Below, in pieces: positions 1 to 12,403 of a stretch of 64,000 nucleotides of DNA (within the stretch, counting starts at the first letter, position 1; every line of letters starts with the position of its first letter). Below the pieces are notes generated by a model. That model had not been told where the DNA came from, made no database searches, and saw only the letters and a program-made list of their open reading frames with translations. Both the position numbers and the translations under genes were made by a program. Source of the stretch: Capitella teleta (lineage: Eukaryota > Annelida > Polychaeta > Capitellidae); the NCBI GenBank assembly GCA_000328365.1, contig KB309245.1, positions 28,743-92,742 of the forward strand. The letters run 5' to 3'.

Positions 1-660
1 GGTTCACTTAGCAGCAAGTGTTCTTTTGTTCCGATGCTTGGTTAACAATAGAAGAGAGAGCATGTAGTGGATTTTCGATCGGAGTAAAACGCATGAAGGC
101 GTCTTTGATGAAGACGATTACAGAAAGCGGTATAGCCTCAACAAACTCTGCCCATCAGTATAAAACCCGATCATTCGTCACATCAAATTAATCAGTCTGT
201 CGACGAATCTCTGCAAGACATCTCTGCAATCATGGCGACTAAACGAAAGATCACGTGCGTAAGTAACCCTGGAGACCAAGTTCCCTGATGGCGAGGGGAT
301 GTTCTCCAAGATTAACGATGTATTGCAATACGTTACCCGTAGCATCCCGTTCAGAAGCAAACTACATTTTTATCTTTCTTTTCAAAATGATTCAAACGAA
401 GTTCGATAAATAACGCAAACTACTCAAAAGAAATTGTTTCCTTTTTTTGTTTGTTCGTGTGTAGGTCATTACGCTATCATAACGTATTTTGAGATCAATA
501 TGCTATCATAATGTCATGACATAGATCATAACCTTACCAAAATGTTGAGAATTCGGAAACCCTGATTCGTCGAAAACCCTCTTCGTCGAAGTGTTTTCGC
601 TGGTCGCTTCAAATTCGAGTTAGCGGGGTTTCACTGTAATCAAATTGTTTTATCAAGTCC
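1..660. other. Unassigned flank
   Basis: AT-rich DNA with no convincing exon, splice pair or repeat. It ends where the 3' end of a minus-strand LINE begins, at an AT-dinucleotide run near 665-685. Confidence 0.5.
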
Positions 661-664
661 AACT

Positions 665-1895
665 GTTATATATATATATACATACTATTTATTGCGTAAA
701 TTCTTCGTCTACACTAATTTTAATGGAGAAAAAAAGAAAAGAAAATGAAGTGTGAAAGGAAGAAACCGTCACGAAAGTGAAACCGTCACGTGAGAAAAAA
801 CTGAAAGGGGAAAGGGAAAAAAAGTCACAAATAGTCATTGTTACAACACATGTGCTTGAGAAGATCGGTAGCTTCTGTCGGGTTTATTGGCGATATCAAG
901 CTACCTTCTCTAATTTTCACTAATTCAATAACTGAGCTGGCACAGCAGAGACTCTCCTGATCTGTGGTCGTCTCACAAAATTCAGACAATCTTTTTCGTA
1001 TCGAGTGATTATCGATCAGATTGTTAAACTGGTCATAATTAATATTTACAAACGACATGAGTTGCCTTAAGTTGCAAGCAACACTAGACGAGCTAAAGGG
1101 GAGCAGGCGTGTGCACAAGCTGACTATGTGGTTCGTACTTGTGGTACATCCGACATAAAAAGATTGGAAGCGGAAAAACAATTGGTGCCTTGGTTCTGGT
1201 TTCAGCACTATCAGATGAAGAAACGTGGAACGGGTCCGATAGGGTAGGTGCAACAAGCGTCGTACACATTTACGCCAACAAACGACGAAGCCATTGATAG
1301 TCCTAGGGGAGAAATCCCAGAAAGAGCAACCGTAATAACTTGTAAAGTACGAGTTAAAGAGCAGCAGTATTGTGTCAAGATGAAAGTAATTGAAGTTGGA
1401 GCATAATATATTCACACGAACAACAAAATCTCTGCATGCGTTTTCCATGTTCAGAAAGGCACTTTTATCGCCAACCACGTGAACTAAATGCAATGCATTA
1501 GCGACATAATCAATTGGAGAGCCATTCAGGGTCAGTTTTCGCATTGAGCGGACGGCATTGGGGGAGCATTGAATACAATAGCTTTACTGTTAGACGAGTT
1601 AAACTGGAAGAGGAATTCTCTGGAGAAATCTTCACAGACATTGAGCATTTTCTGTGCTGTACTAAGACTTGGCACCATAAGAGCTACGTCATCAGCATAT
1701 CCGATCGCACCAGCGAAGGTGAAACCAATGTAACATGCCCGATCGCCGCAATCGCTCGAGGAGGGTTTCGATATATACGCAAAAGAGCATGGGTGAAAGC
1801 ACGCCTCCTTGCTTTACACCGTTTGTTACAGGAAACGAATCTGACGTCACACTCTGCCTCATTATTATGCCGAGTTATGCCTCATAAATTGAAGG
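665..1895 (-). mobile_element. LINE remnant, reverse transcriptase and 3' UTR (family X)
   Basis: Non-LTR retrotransposon fragment on the minus strand. Read from 1895 downward, the conserved NGVKQGGVLSPMLF block comes first, then the catalytic box FAGAIGYADDVALM (about 1684-1715), then a long C-terminal segment (1544 to 825) with the KCVRRLLHLPYRTRS and SSVACNLRQL motifs shared with the LINE at 58.4 kb. The coding region is broken by at least two frame changes, one just before the YADD box near 1720 and one near 1540. Upstream parts (endonuclease, N-terminal RT) are absent and the copy abuts a 26-bp tandem array, so it is 5'-truncated and dead. The 3' UTR (about 665-830) recurs at 31.0 and 32.8 kb and ends in an AT-dinucleotide tail. 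The clade looks like the CR1/Jockey/L2 group but is not resolved. Confidence 0.85.
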
Positions 1896-1919
1896 CAATT
1901 GATTGAGGATAGTAAAGAT

Positions 1920-2281
1920 TTTGGCTCCACTCTGAGTTAAATGGTTTTGGCTCCAATCTGAGTTAAATGGTTTTGGCTCCAATCTGAGTTAAATGGTTTT
2001 CGCTCCACTCTGAGTTAAATAGTTTTTGCTCTAATCTGAGTTAAATGGTTTTGGCTCCAATCTGAATTAGATGATATTGGCTCCAATCTGAGTTTAATGG
2101 TTTTGGTTCCAATCTAAGTTAAATGGTTTTGGCTCCAATCTGAGTTATGGGTTTTGGCTCCAATCTGAGTTAAAAATGGTTTTGGATCCACTCTGAATTA
2201 AATGGTTTTGGATCGACTCTAAGTTAAATGGTTTTAGCTCCAATCCGAGTTGAATGGTTTTGGCTCCAATCTGAGTTAAAT
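1920..2281. repeat. 26-bp tandem array, about 14 units
   Basis: Direct repeats of a unit close to GGCTCCAATCTGAGTTAAAT plus GGTTTT. Units differ by scattered substitutions (ctccaatc/ctccactc/ttccaatc) and small indels. It begins about 25 bp beyond the LINE remnant. No coding interpretation: open frames across it are interrupted or short. Confidence 0.92.
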
Positions 2282-2518
2282 GTGAATTTGTGAGACAGTG
2301 CAGCAAATAATCGAGGTCATCAATTAGCAAATCTAAGATAATAAATAATATATTTTCATGTTTATAGGAGATGAAAGGATACACCACGCATTTAGAGAAA
2401 CGATTCTTTGAACCTTCAGCATCGATAATTCATTCGACACTGTCATCAGTCCATGTACAATCAATTATAATTGATGACAGGCTGCCTGTCTGTTGAATAA
2501 TAAGACAGATGGCTTATA

Positions 2519-3571
2519 ATGGCAGAGGCACTGATGGATTCAGAAGCGACGGTCGCAAATATGCGTGTTATTGGGCTACTGCTCTTTGCAATAATAGTTT
2601 GTGAGATTGGCTGCCAGGCAATTAACAACGAGATATTCCGCAGAGTACAAGGGAAGTATTTTTCGACGAATCACTCGCTGTCCGTGGAGACATTTCGCTC
2701 ACAGTTGCAGTGTGTTTTGCTCTGCCAAAGACAGAAATGCTGCCTCTCGGTCCTCATTCGCCAGGAAACAGAAGGCTTCTCTTGCAGGACTCTGGATTCG
2801 TTCATACCCATCAAGGCACTTGTGCATGATGCCATGGGGTCTTATGTCTATAAAACGGATCCATCATGTAAGTAATTAAAAATTTAGACATCGCTTCAAC
2901 ACACATAACAGTAAATACATATAACAATGTATGACAACGTAGTGATTGTTGCTTCAAGATGTCGTCATTCAATTTTCATTTATGATCCCGATTGTGAACC
3001 AAAAAAAAATTAGGAAAATCAAAATAAGAAATGGGTTTCAATTGCACAAAATCAAGCTCACAAGTGAAATATTTGAGGATAAAAGACCCCATTTACTTCA
3101 AAATGCCAGTGATAATTGAGTAGTTGCTTTCTCAGCAAACGATTTGAGCAACACTGCGAACTGATCTTGCACACATGCAAAGCGCAATCTGAAGAAATTG
3201 CGTAATAAATGTTAGGTTTCAGTGGGTTAATCACCAGTTCTGATTGGCCGTGTTTCGATAATTCAGTATTTGATGTACTATTTCCTATTTCAGCTGCAGC
3301 AGATTTCACTTGGAGAGACCCCGTAAATCTGAAGTTCATACTCAAATTCAACATTGGAATCAGTACTGGAGTGAGTGATGTTAACCTTTGTCTGAAGAAA
3401 TGCAATGCAAATCCATACTGCATGTCAATCGAATTCATTACATATAAAAGCGGACGCAAGGAATGCAATTTAAATGGAATTTCCTCCAAAGCTGCTGGAA
3501 GTGCTTATCAAAAAAGCGTCAACACAAACATCAAATTCGCCAAATTCCAGGAAAAAACATGCAATGTCTGA
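2519..3571 (+). CDS. Secreted apple/PAN-like protein, two exons
   Basis: Gene model: exon 1 is 2519-2867, intron 2868-3293, exon 2 is 3294-3571 with its stop, giving about 208 residues. The donor T|GTAAGT and the acceptor tttcctatttcag are strong, and phases match: 1 nt at the end of exon 1 plus 2 nt at the start of exon 2 make a serine. The third in-frame methionine, at 2561, starts a clean signal peptide (MRVIGLLLFAIIVCEIGCQA), so it may be the true start. The mature part has two cysteine-rich modules, one per exon: CVLLCQRQKCC with a later Cys, and CLKKCNANPYC with a later Cys. This spacing (C-x3-C-x4/5-C ... C) is typical of apple/PAN domains, which mediate protein or carbohydrate binding outside cells. 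There is no membrane segment after the signal, so it is probably secreted. AATAAA motifs lie at 3752 and 3802. The family assignment is by cysteine pattern only. Confidence 0.65.
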
Positions 3572-3751
3572 TGCTCTGCTTAGGTAAACATTGATCGTAA
3601 AGGTGTAGTAAATTAACTTGCATTCATTAAGTTATACTTTTTCCGACACTGCATAATTCTAGTACGTTATTGAAGTTATATTTTCAACGTTCTCCGTTTG
3701 CATCCGTACTTCATATCTTTGAATCTCTTTTGATTTTGGCAAATGTGTATT

Positions 3752-3807
3752 AATAAATATGTCCGCATATTTTTACTTAGATGTGCATGGTCTAAAGTTT
3801 GAATAAA
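3752..3807 (+). terminator. Candidate polyadenylation signals of the PAN-like gene
   Basis: AATAAA occurs at 3752-3757 and at 3802-3807, about 180 and 230 bp after the stop codon at 3571. In such AT-rich DNA the motif is common by chance, so position is the main support. Confidence 0.35.
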
Positions 3808-3879
3808 GCAATTAACACCTGTAGTGGTGCATTTATTCTTATACTTATCATAATGTCTTCTAATTCCCGAATGCATATT

Positions 3880-5186
3880 CCTTCGGAAACACTTATTATA
3901 TTTGCGTGATTAGTTGGATCGTCGGCAATAAGGTATTCATGTTTCCTTTCAGGGCACCTGTAGTGCTTATAGGCATATAATAAATATATTGCTGTACTTT
4001 TTTCTCCTTCCCATACTCCACATCAATGGTTGATACCGCAGAACAAATTTTATTCCTCTGTGTCTTCGATAACTAGAGATTTGTGACAGAAATACATCAC
4101 AAAACAAAGAAATTTTGACGAATGTTGAAAAAGAGGATTAGTTTATTTTGCCACAGCTACAATGCTATAAATTTAACTTTAAATTAATTAAATTAAATTA
4201 TATTTAATGCTATAAATAAAATTTGCACGTTGCATGTTTCGCGGGGGGCTGGCAACCCTTGTATAAAGGACCCCGTGTATTTCATACCTCATGTCCTTCG
4301 AGGACGAATAATTTTGAATACGTCCTCAATTCACTTTTGTTCAGATTTCGGATGCAATAAATACAGATCCAGAAACAGGTTTCAGATGCGTTATGATTCT
4401 GTCTGTATGTCTTACCGTTCACACTATACAACATATCCATATATAAACATATGTTGTTTTGTTTCTAAATGGTGTCAGATATACCGAGCACATAAAAATC
4501 ACGACCAATCAATATCACTCTTCCCAGTATATCTAAGTTTCTAGGAAACAGTGTAAAAAATTCAAACGACGCTTCAATCATTAATTATTTTGATGGATCT
4601 AACCGCATTTTGAAGAGTGACGCTGGTAAATTGCAAGAATGTCTCAAACACAGAGCTGGAACACGTGTTACATTCATCATGGATCATGGGGGCTTCAATT
4701 TCAATTTTCAGGTTTCACTGTATTCCAGTAGATCAACATCTAACTTCAGAGTACAACAATTATGTGCATTTTTACAACTACAAACGAGTTTAATTTCAAT
4801 TTTAATTGACCCCTGTTTGACCCGTAGTGAGTGTAGTCACTACAAATTATTAGAAAGAGGAATTCGCGTCAATTAGTGGTCGCTTCAAGCGCTTAGTGTG
4901 CATGGTACAAACCCTCAAGTGATTTTTCGTAAACAAAGCATTCTATTAATAGTTTTCACGAGATTCTGTGTTTACAAGTTTAGCCATTGGAAGGCATTTA
5001 CAACGGGTCATAATTCGGGTTATGCTGTCTACTCTGAAAGACGCTCCGTTACCATGGTGACGCTCACTTGTGTGATTAAAATTCTCAGCAATATTCAATC
5101 GCATTATATCCCGCATTTGACATCGCGACGGTTGCATTGTTCAAAAACTTCAAATGCTCATAACTTTTTAACTAGAAGAGGTTTGG

Positions 5187-5217
<31 letters not shown>

Positions 5218-6170
5218 CTTGCATCATATTAAAGGTAATTGGCAGCTTTTTATGAATATACCAAAAGGTCAGAAATTTTATTTTGCGACTTTGGACTGAT
5301 TCCGTCGTGGAGGTTTACATTTTTATAGAATTTTTCATTTGTTGTTTTTTCAAATCGACAAAATCGAAACACATGTGATGATGCATGAATCATGGGGGAA
5401 CATTGACGGAGGAAGCTGTTGAAAAACTGAAATGGGCCGCAGAATTGTCCGCAATTTTCGATGTCTCTGCGGCTTCTTGTTGTTATTAGTTTATGACGAT
5501 GGGGTGTGGTGCCTGTTCTCCGCATGTAGGCGCAAGGGTCAGGGAGGGTTGCAAGAGTTCAGGCTGTTGTTGGGACCCTGGCGGAGCACTGCATCTAAAT
5601 CACGACAGTCTATGAAATGGTTGGCTAACTTCAGTTTGTCCCACAAGGAATTTATTAATTTGGCGACAACATTGGGACATGTGCCAATCGTGACTATGCC
5701 ATGGGTTTACTCTCTTCCCTCTTGCTCAACAGTGACCTTACGGTGACCTTGGCAGAATGAGTCGATCAACAAAATTTTCTTTAAACAGTTCGGGCTGAGG
5801 AAATTGCTGAACCGTGACTCGAGTTTCCTTAGATATTGATCAAGCGCATGTCTCCGCTGATCATAAATGCCGTCCTGGGAGTGAGATCAGGTCTGTCGGT
5901 TTACTATTACTGTACGGCATCCAAATCCAATCCACATAGATGGCTGGTTTACATGTTATGACCAAGATGTTAATTCGCACCTGAGGTCACGACACAGCTG
6001 AGTGTTCCTTCATCGTCCAATTAGGAACCAAGCGTCCTTGATAGAGGTCAGATTCACAGAGAGAGAGAGAGAGAGATGCTTATATATATTGTGTTTTCCG
6101 ATGCAGAAATCAATAAAATAACTGAATATATTGCACGGCATAATATTAAGCAGCTGAGATCTTCACGGTG

Positions 6171-6204
<34 letters not shown>

Positions 6205-6610
6205 ATATTCGCATAACCAATTGATGATTGTGCAAACATTGATTAACCTTTCTTGAAAATAATGCACGACGTCTGGTTGTTGGGTGTGATTTTACCATTC
6301 AGTTCACACGTGGCTTCTGAGAATTAGAGACTCCCGCACCCTTCAAAAAGCCCTAATGGGGACCTTTAGTGGAGCTGGCGTTCCCTGCGGCTAGAAAACG
6401 TGTCCTAAGAATAGAGAACGAATGCCAAACAATATGAGGCACCTCTGAGTGAGGATGTGTGGAACCCAAGGCGGGGAACACTTGTAACTTAAGTGAGAAA
6501 AGGACGTATTTAAGTCAGCAAATGTGACTCTGTGTATAGTTGACTGAGTTGTCTGCGGACACTGATGACCGAGCATGCATATAATTAATTATATGTCTGC
6601 ACGCCTAGTT
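3880..6610. other. Intergenic AT-rich stretch with homopolymer tracts
   Basis: No supported gene. It contains an A tract (about 5188-5215), an (AG)n tract (6058-6075) and a T tract (about 6172-6202). A stretch at 5400-5540 resembles 57.95-58.08 kb (shared words such as gcagaattgt and gtctgcggc), so it is probably an old dispersed repeat. Open frames here owe their length to the homopolymers. Confidence 0.5.
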
Positions 6611-6617
6611 GCATTTA

Positions 6618-6750
6618 ACACCCAACCCTTCCGGAATCGGGGTTTCTACCTTATTTAGCGATAAACACCAGTGCTTCCTTATCCTGCATACCGCCATAGA
6701 CAGTAGTACATAGCACCCGGTCTTGTTACGCAGACGGGAAGCACTGTAGA
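6618..6750 (-). mobile_element. SINE fragment, diverged
   Basis: Old partial copy of the tRNA-headed SINE seen whole at 63.54 kb. It shares cacccaaccc, a ggaatcggggtttc block, cttatcctgcatacc and gccatagacagtagtaca, then the cttgttacgcag block. The tRNA head and the CTCA tail are missing. Confidence 0.8.
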
Positions 6751-6814
6751 ATCTTGAAGTCTTGTTACACTCTATTGCGGGCAGCCTGACGATGACATCA
6801 AAGCAACCAGGCAC

Positions 6815-9575
6815 GGAGAACAGTTTTGCTTCAAAGTCTCCCCCAGTATCTCCCGTGTACGTCCAGAGTGTTTGCCGCCCACAGCTTCAGTGGCAGAATT
6901 CTACAGCCTCAGCATACACATCCAAGGACAGGAATGTCGGGGATTCACGAGATGCTTCAGAGTGGGGCTGGAAGATTGAGGATTCCTAGTGCAAGCCTAT
7001 CATGACCGACAGTAGTCCTGCGCAGAGTTTTATAAAATTATATTATAGTTTATATGGTTTTTATTTCCGAATATTACGCATCTAGCATAATATGTAATCT
7101 GGTAAAGGTGCTCCAAGCAATATTCAATAGTATTTATTGTTCATAAAGTGCAATGTGGAATTGAGAAATAAAAACTCAATTTGATATGTGTCCTCACAGA
7201 GGCAATCCACAACATCAATTATAATAATGATTGAACATTTAAATCGCCATCAGCTTTCAATAAGCTGAACTTTGATATAATTTATGACAATATTGAATCA
7301 GATTTTCTTCGACCGCACATTTTCGCAATGGTAATTAGTAACACCTTACCGAACAAGTAACAGGTGCATTTCTCTCATATCTAATTATACTCATTATGTT
7401 TGAATTTTGATTTTCTCCATTTTAATATGCTGTATGATTATGTTTATGTGATTAATTTTAGCTTGACCTAGTTCAATAATTAATTAACTATTTTAACCAA
7501 GTTCCACTATTGCCATTCATTTTTAGTATGTTAATTAGGATGCTACCCCACATAATTTTCCAATTATGTCTACCTTGCATCATATTTTGACTGAACTATA
7601 TAACAAATTACAGTATGCAAGAGCAATGTACTTGTAATGTAATGAACTCTCCAAGTGGCCGGCGTTTCTGCCAACGCTGTCTCGTCCCTTGAAACGGCGA
7701 ATTCTCGTTCACACAGAAACGGAACTTGCAATACAGCTTAATCAGTGAGTTGAGTGACCTCTCAGTATGCGTGCATCTCGCGAATGAGCTTTCTCAAATA
7801 CGATGGACTAATTTTGGAGACGTCCGTGACAACTCACTCCCGTCTTACAATCACGAGTGATCGTTGAATGAGGAGGGCGGGTGTTACCTCATTTTGATCA
7901 GCTGTCTTGTGCAAATGGGTTGGCATTTTAGAAACCATGGCGCGTTTCCGTGCTTGGCAACCTCGGGGATTCCACTTGGCTAATTAATGTGGGCCGTCAA
8001 ACTGTGGATGAGAAACCTGATTCGCATGATCTTGTCTTTGGCCCTCAGTCCCACAAGAAAGTAAACCCGCCTTTTGTGCGAGGGTGTGTGAAGGTGAGGG
8101 TGTGTTTTGTTGACAAGACAAGGTTTTAATACTCAAAATTAATCAGTTCTTGTATTCATTTCTAGAATTACAATAATACTAAAGAAACAATAATAATTTT
8201 GGTTGAATTCTCGTGAGAGAAGGGCAGTTATCCGCTGCTTGTCAGTTTAGATATCAACGTTGAGCCCTGTGGATTCATTTCCATACCTTGCACTACCCTT
8301 GCATAACCACACAATAGATGAACAATTGGTTTTGTTAGAATTTGTGACATTAATCGACAATGATCCCATTTAGGCTGTGTTGCCATGAAATAAACGTGAT
8401 GCAGTTATGAAGCTGCGTCAAATAATCACCATTGTACCGAGTTCATCACGTTTGCAAATAGAGGAAGGACGATGTCGTGATGCAACCGAAGCAGAAAACA
8501 CGAAACACGATTCTGTATTTAATCTTCTAATTCAGTGCTGCATGGATCTAATAAAAACATGAAGCATATGCATCAGTATTTCAAGGATTAATTAAAATTT
8601 ACCAAGCTCCAATGATCGAATGGCGGAAAATTTAAATATCAGGTAAGTTAGAGTTATTAATTAATATATAGTAGTAATTAATGCCCTACATATAATGACA
8701 TATAAAAATAGGATTGATATTTCTCATTAATCAAACAAAAATAGTCACATTCCAGGTATCACCAAATGAGAGACACAATTAATCCTATAGAAATTCGCAA
8801 TATTAGGCATACCTAGAATACCACGTGTGCTAGATCTGCGAAAAGCCACCCCGAAGTTTTCATTTTGCTGAATCCAGGCACCTAAACTGACTTTCCTTAC
8901 CTATGTCGCTGATCAAACGGAAGGTGTGTGTTACAGAACGTAACTTTATTTAGTAGCTTCATTACTGGATGGTTCCGAGAAAATTACAGATAATATATGT
9001 GCCTATTTGGAGCAAAAGAAAGGGCTGTGCTGTGCAGTGCTGGGGAAGTGAGAGAATGGCGTGTAAGAAGTTCTCTTTAACCTTGAATGACACCCCGACC
9101 CCCCACTCCATTGACTCATAACGTGTTATCTACTCTCCTTCTTATGGGATGAAATTGACATGGTTTCTCTGATCCTTCGCCCTTTCCACACCCTTGATTG
9201 TGTTAACCTCATTTTATTGTTCACAATAAGATACAAATATACAATTAAATATATACAAATAACAAATACATATAAATATATACAATTAAATATTTGTTGT
9301 TTTTTTTTTCCACTACTTAATTAGAGCATGTTACTTATCTCAGCATAATTGATCTATTGATACGATTCGGTTTCATATTGATCATCTACAATTTTGCAAT
9401 CATTGGCTTCGACCAGCGCGCTTGGCTTCTGCCTAGCTCATAAGCCGTTTCAAATAAAGGCTCATAAATATTGTAGACATATTATTTCATTATTACATTA
9501 CATTATTATGGGAATCAAAATGACTGCTTACACTATAATATTATTAGGAAGTGTATTTTAACATTAAAAGCTAGG
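6815..9575. other. Long intergenic stretch, nothing recognised
   Basis: AT-rich sequence without an open frame, splice pair or repeat I can support. Two short inverted stretches (around 7652 ccaagtggccggcg and around 7968 attccacttggc) hint at a decayed inverted-repeat element about 330 bp long, but the arms are poor. Confidence 0.4.
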
Positions 9576-9579
9576 GAAA

Positions 9580-10461
9580 TTGACAGGAAGAAGAGCGGAA
9601 ACAGAGATCGAGAGGCAAAATTCTAGAGGGATCCCACTGAAAGGTAGCTTGATTTTCAGGTGGATGCACTTAAACCAGTGTAATCCCAATGGGTGCTTTA
9701 GGGAACGGATTATTAGCACACGACTCACTCCTTTTATCGGGGGAGTTTGTTACGGAGGGATATTCTCTCTTGTCTCTAAACCCTCCTTCGTGCCATGGCT
9801 GTCAGCCACCTTCATCAGACGCTTTGATTGGCTACTCAAATCCACACGCACGCTCGAATACATGTGCGGCAACAACGCTTCCTTTGTCGTATACCGAGGG
9901 CCTTACTGGGTAAGCAGTCCAGGAAAAAAGATTTTTAAATTGCTGGTCAGGGCTGGGGGTGAAGTGAAGCTGGTGAAGGCTATATCATCTGTATGTTCTT
10001 CGGGATATGACATCATCACCTTTACCTCTGGTGCCTCAGCCCACGAGCGAACACTCATGGCCGCGGGATGTTGCGCCACACACAATGGTTAATGAATGAG
10101 GCCCCAATTCATCTATATAATGTAAGAACTCCCCTCCCCCCCAAAAAGATGTTGAATGTATTGTTGAAAACATCAGCTGTAAGTTCGTATTGAGTCGATT
10201 GGTATTTCTTAAATGGCTTCCAAACACGGTGTATGAGGGCTGAGGAGGTCTTCGAAGAACCGCTTTCTCCTTTGCTGGCACAGAAGCGTCCAGAATGGAA
10301 ACCGCGTGGGGGCACTTCGTTACCCCATCCCTTATCCCACGGAGCACGAACCGGGACTTTGCTTCCAAAAATTCCTGCAACCACGGATGAGGCGACCTGT
10401 AGGCGATCAAATCGGTTGCCATGGCGACAGTCATGAGGTTACCACTTGATAGAGTGGACAA
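9580..10461. other. GC-rich block with overlapping open frames
   Basis: This block is clearly richer in G+C than its surroundings and carries open frames on both strands: 9580-10092 plus, and 10036-10461 minus. The minus frame reads plausibly as protein (for example SVPAKEKAVLRRPPQPSY), and a minus donor-like CAGAG|GTAAAG lies near 10040. No domain is recognisable and strand choice is uncertain. It could hold one or two exons or be a GC-rich repeat. Confidence 0.25.
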
Positions 10462-10462
10462 G

Positions 10463-10510
10463 TACAGGGTGATTCAAAAGTATAATTGTTATTTACAAGA
10501 AGTGAGGATT
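10463..10510 (+). mobile_element. Terminal repeat of a Tc1/mariner-like element
   Basis: TA followed by CAGGGTGATTCAAAAGTATA. A near-identical end occurs at 61007 (CAGGGGGATTCAAAAGTATA), and an inverted TGAATCACCCTG lies at 15044-15055. A TA target and ends starting CAGGG suggest a mariner-type non-autonomous element. No transposase was found. Confidence 0.45.
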
Positions 10511-10689
10511 TTTCAACCTGAACAATTGCTATTTTCCCTAAAACCGTGCTATGTGCCCCATATACATAGTTGTAGTAATCGGACAATTGAATTTTTGTTT
10601 GTTTTATAAATAAACAATAGACAACGTGCACTTGAATATCTATGTTAAGTGAGTATCCAGTCATTGATAAAATAACGCAGTCCAATCTA

Positions 10690-11385
10690 GCTATGGCAGT
10701 CTAAAAGCGAGGACAATCTCACTGTTTTAGCATATCAAGAGCAAAAGAAAAACGCTTTAAATTGCAGGAAGGGAGCGAATGCGTTCTCTTTGTCAGTGAG
10801 CTTGTTCGCCGACACGCCAAAAAGAAAACATCCATACCTTCACCAATTGCAAAAAAATATATGGAAATTTTTTCAATGTTGCGAAAAGTGCGTAAGAGAT
10901 ATTCCTAACATTTTGAAATGGCAAACATTGACGTGAGCAATATTTTGTTTACGAGAACCATCTGAATCATCGTGGATATAATATTTTTTTTTAGTGTTGT
11001 GTAATGATTTTTAATTTGATGCAATCTGCACCTCTGATATGAGGAGAGATGTATGCATGATTGTTTTCTTTTGGAACAATCTTTCGAGAAACGCGAGCTG
11101 AAAAATAAGATTATTATTTTATCAATAGCAAATTCGAAAACATAAGAAATCCTTTATGCTTGCTATCCCGTTGTTACATCATGATTCAACGTATTATCAA
11201 TACGTTATGGAAGAATCGACAGGAGTCGCTCATTGAATTGAAAAGGCCAAGAAAACACTTTTATTGGCGAAGAGAGAAAGTCAAATAATCGTAATTAGGT
11301 TGATGCATGCAAAGAGAGGAATAAAAAACGCAAAGGGACTGCTTCCTTCCGAGGGTACGTTTCGAATGATTCACGCTGCGACGAA
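10690..11385. other. Intergenic stretch, nothing recognised
   Basis: AT-rich sequence with no gene, splice pair or repeat that I can support. Confidence 0.4.
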
Positions 11386-11389
11386 GCAA

Positions 11390-11480
11390 GCGTAAAGCAC
11401 CGTTCACATATGTGCGTCCGGCACGTGCGTGCGGGAAACGCCCGCACGGACGGCCCGCAAATGCAAATGCGGGCCATATT
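11390..11480. repeat. GC-rich dispersed repeat with internal palindromes
   Basis: Contains GTTCACATATGTGCG, then GTGCGGGAAACGCCCGCA (11429-11446), which is repeated exactly at 14521-14538. Short palindromes such as gcccgcaaatgcaaatgcgggc follow. Ends of the GTTCACATATG type are common in hAT-like non-autonomous elements. The family is inferred. Confidence 0.45.
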
Positions 11481-12222
11481 TCTCATTTAATTTGTAGTTT
11501 CTGCGCAGGCAACACTGGCGATCGTCACTGGAGAGAAAAAAAAATAATTAAATAAAAAATGCGGCGTTTGTACACTGAGATGCGTGTATACTTTCATATA
11601 ATCTATTAGGTATCCATGTCTCCCATTCCTGTACTTGCTTAATTGCTTATCAATCTATACACATTAAATTAGATTATCCTTTTTAATACTACACATTTGT
11701 ATAGATGGTTTCACACTATATATAATAGAGATAATTATTGCTCATTAATAAGTTACGAAATTAGGTTAGTTTTCAGTAACATATTACCCAGTCCATACCA
11801 CATATGCATCAACGCACGATTTGACCCTCCATATATAATTGAGAAAACGACATATTCAAGAAAAACACATGTTTATTAAAAACTAGACAATGACACAATC
11901 AATTTGACACTTTGAATAGACGTAATTATCAAATGGATTTAATGAGTTCAATATATGAAATGAACATCAACATTCAATAAGTACTATAGTTAATTTCCGC
12001 GCCTGCATTGCCAGGGCTATGACACTGAGCTCTGTCCTTGATTACTGGGGTCTGGAAAACATGAGAAGCTTGGAGAGAAGGTGCGTGAGTTACTGAAGCA
12101 TGGGCATCCGGAGTTCGGACTTGAAATAGAGCCGCCTCTGCCTCATGGAAGGGCTCCATAATTCGTAGTTGTAGAAGGCTGTTTTGGTCAGGTTGCATTC
12201 TCTGCATTTGTCCGGCGCATGC

Positions 12223-12403
12223 TCAGAAGAAATGGTCTTTCGGATCGTCATCAGTTGCCATCAACTGGCAGCACTGGCTCCTCGTCTCCCCGTGGGCCTC
12301 GGGCAGGCTTGGTATGGCAGACGATGACCTGGACCGCTTAATCCGGAATGCCTGCTGGCCCTTAATCAGAGCAGTTTCCTCTGCACCACGATCTGTTTCA
12401 AGG
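12223..12403 (-). CDS. Last coding exon of an unidentified gene (minus strand)
   Basis: Read on the minus strand, a long T tract followed by CAG forms an acceptor. From 12403 an open frame of 59 codons ends in TGA at 12225-12223. The exon enters in phase 2 (1 nt completes a codon). Residues include TDRGAEETALIKGQQAF, then RIKRSRSSSAIPSLPEAHGE, and the end DDDPKDHFF. The sequence is GC-rich against AT-rich flanks and reads as a soluble, charged, Ser/Arg-containing C-terminal tail, such as a cytoplasmic tail or disordered region. No family is recognised and the upstream exons were not located. Similar base composition continues below 12223 as the likely 3' UTR, to about 11980. Confidence 0.5.

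Noticed and set aside
5470-5640. Trefoil-like string GCKSSGCCWDPGG
   Set aside because: Only the GCCWD core fits; the other trefoil cysteines and arginine are not correctly spaced and there are no splice sites.
6054-6239. Lysine-rich frames over A/T homopolymers (also 4898-5299, 61894-62242)
   Set aside because: Length comes from homopolymer tracts; no coding composition outside them.
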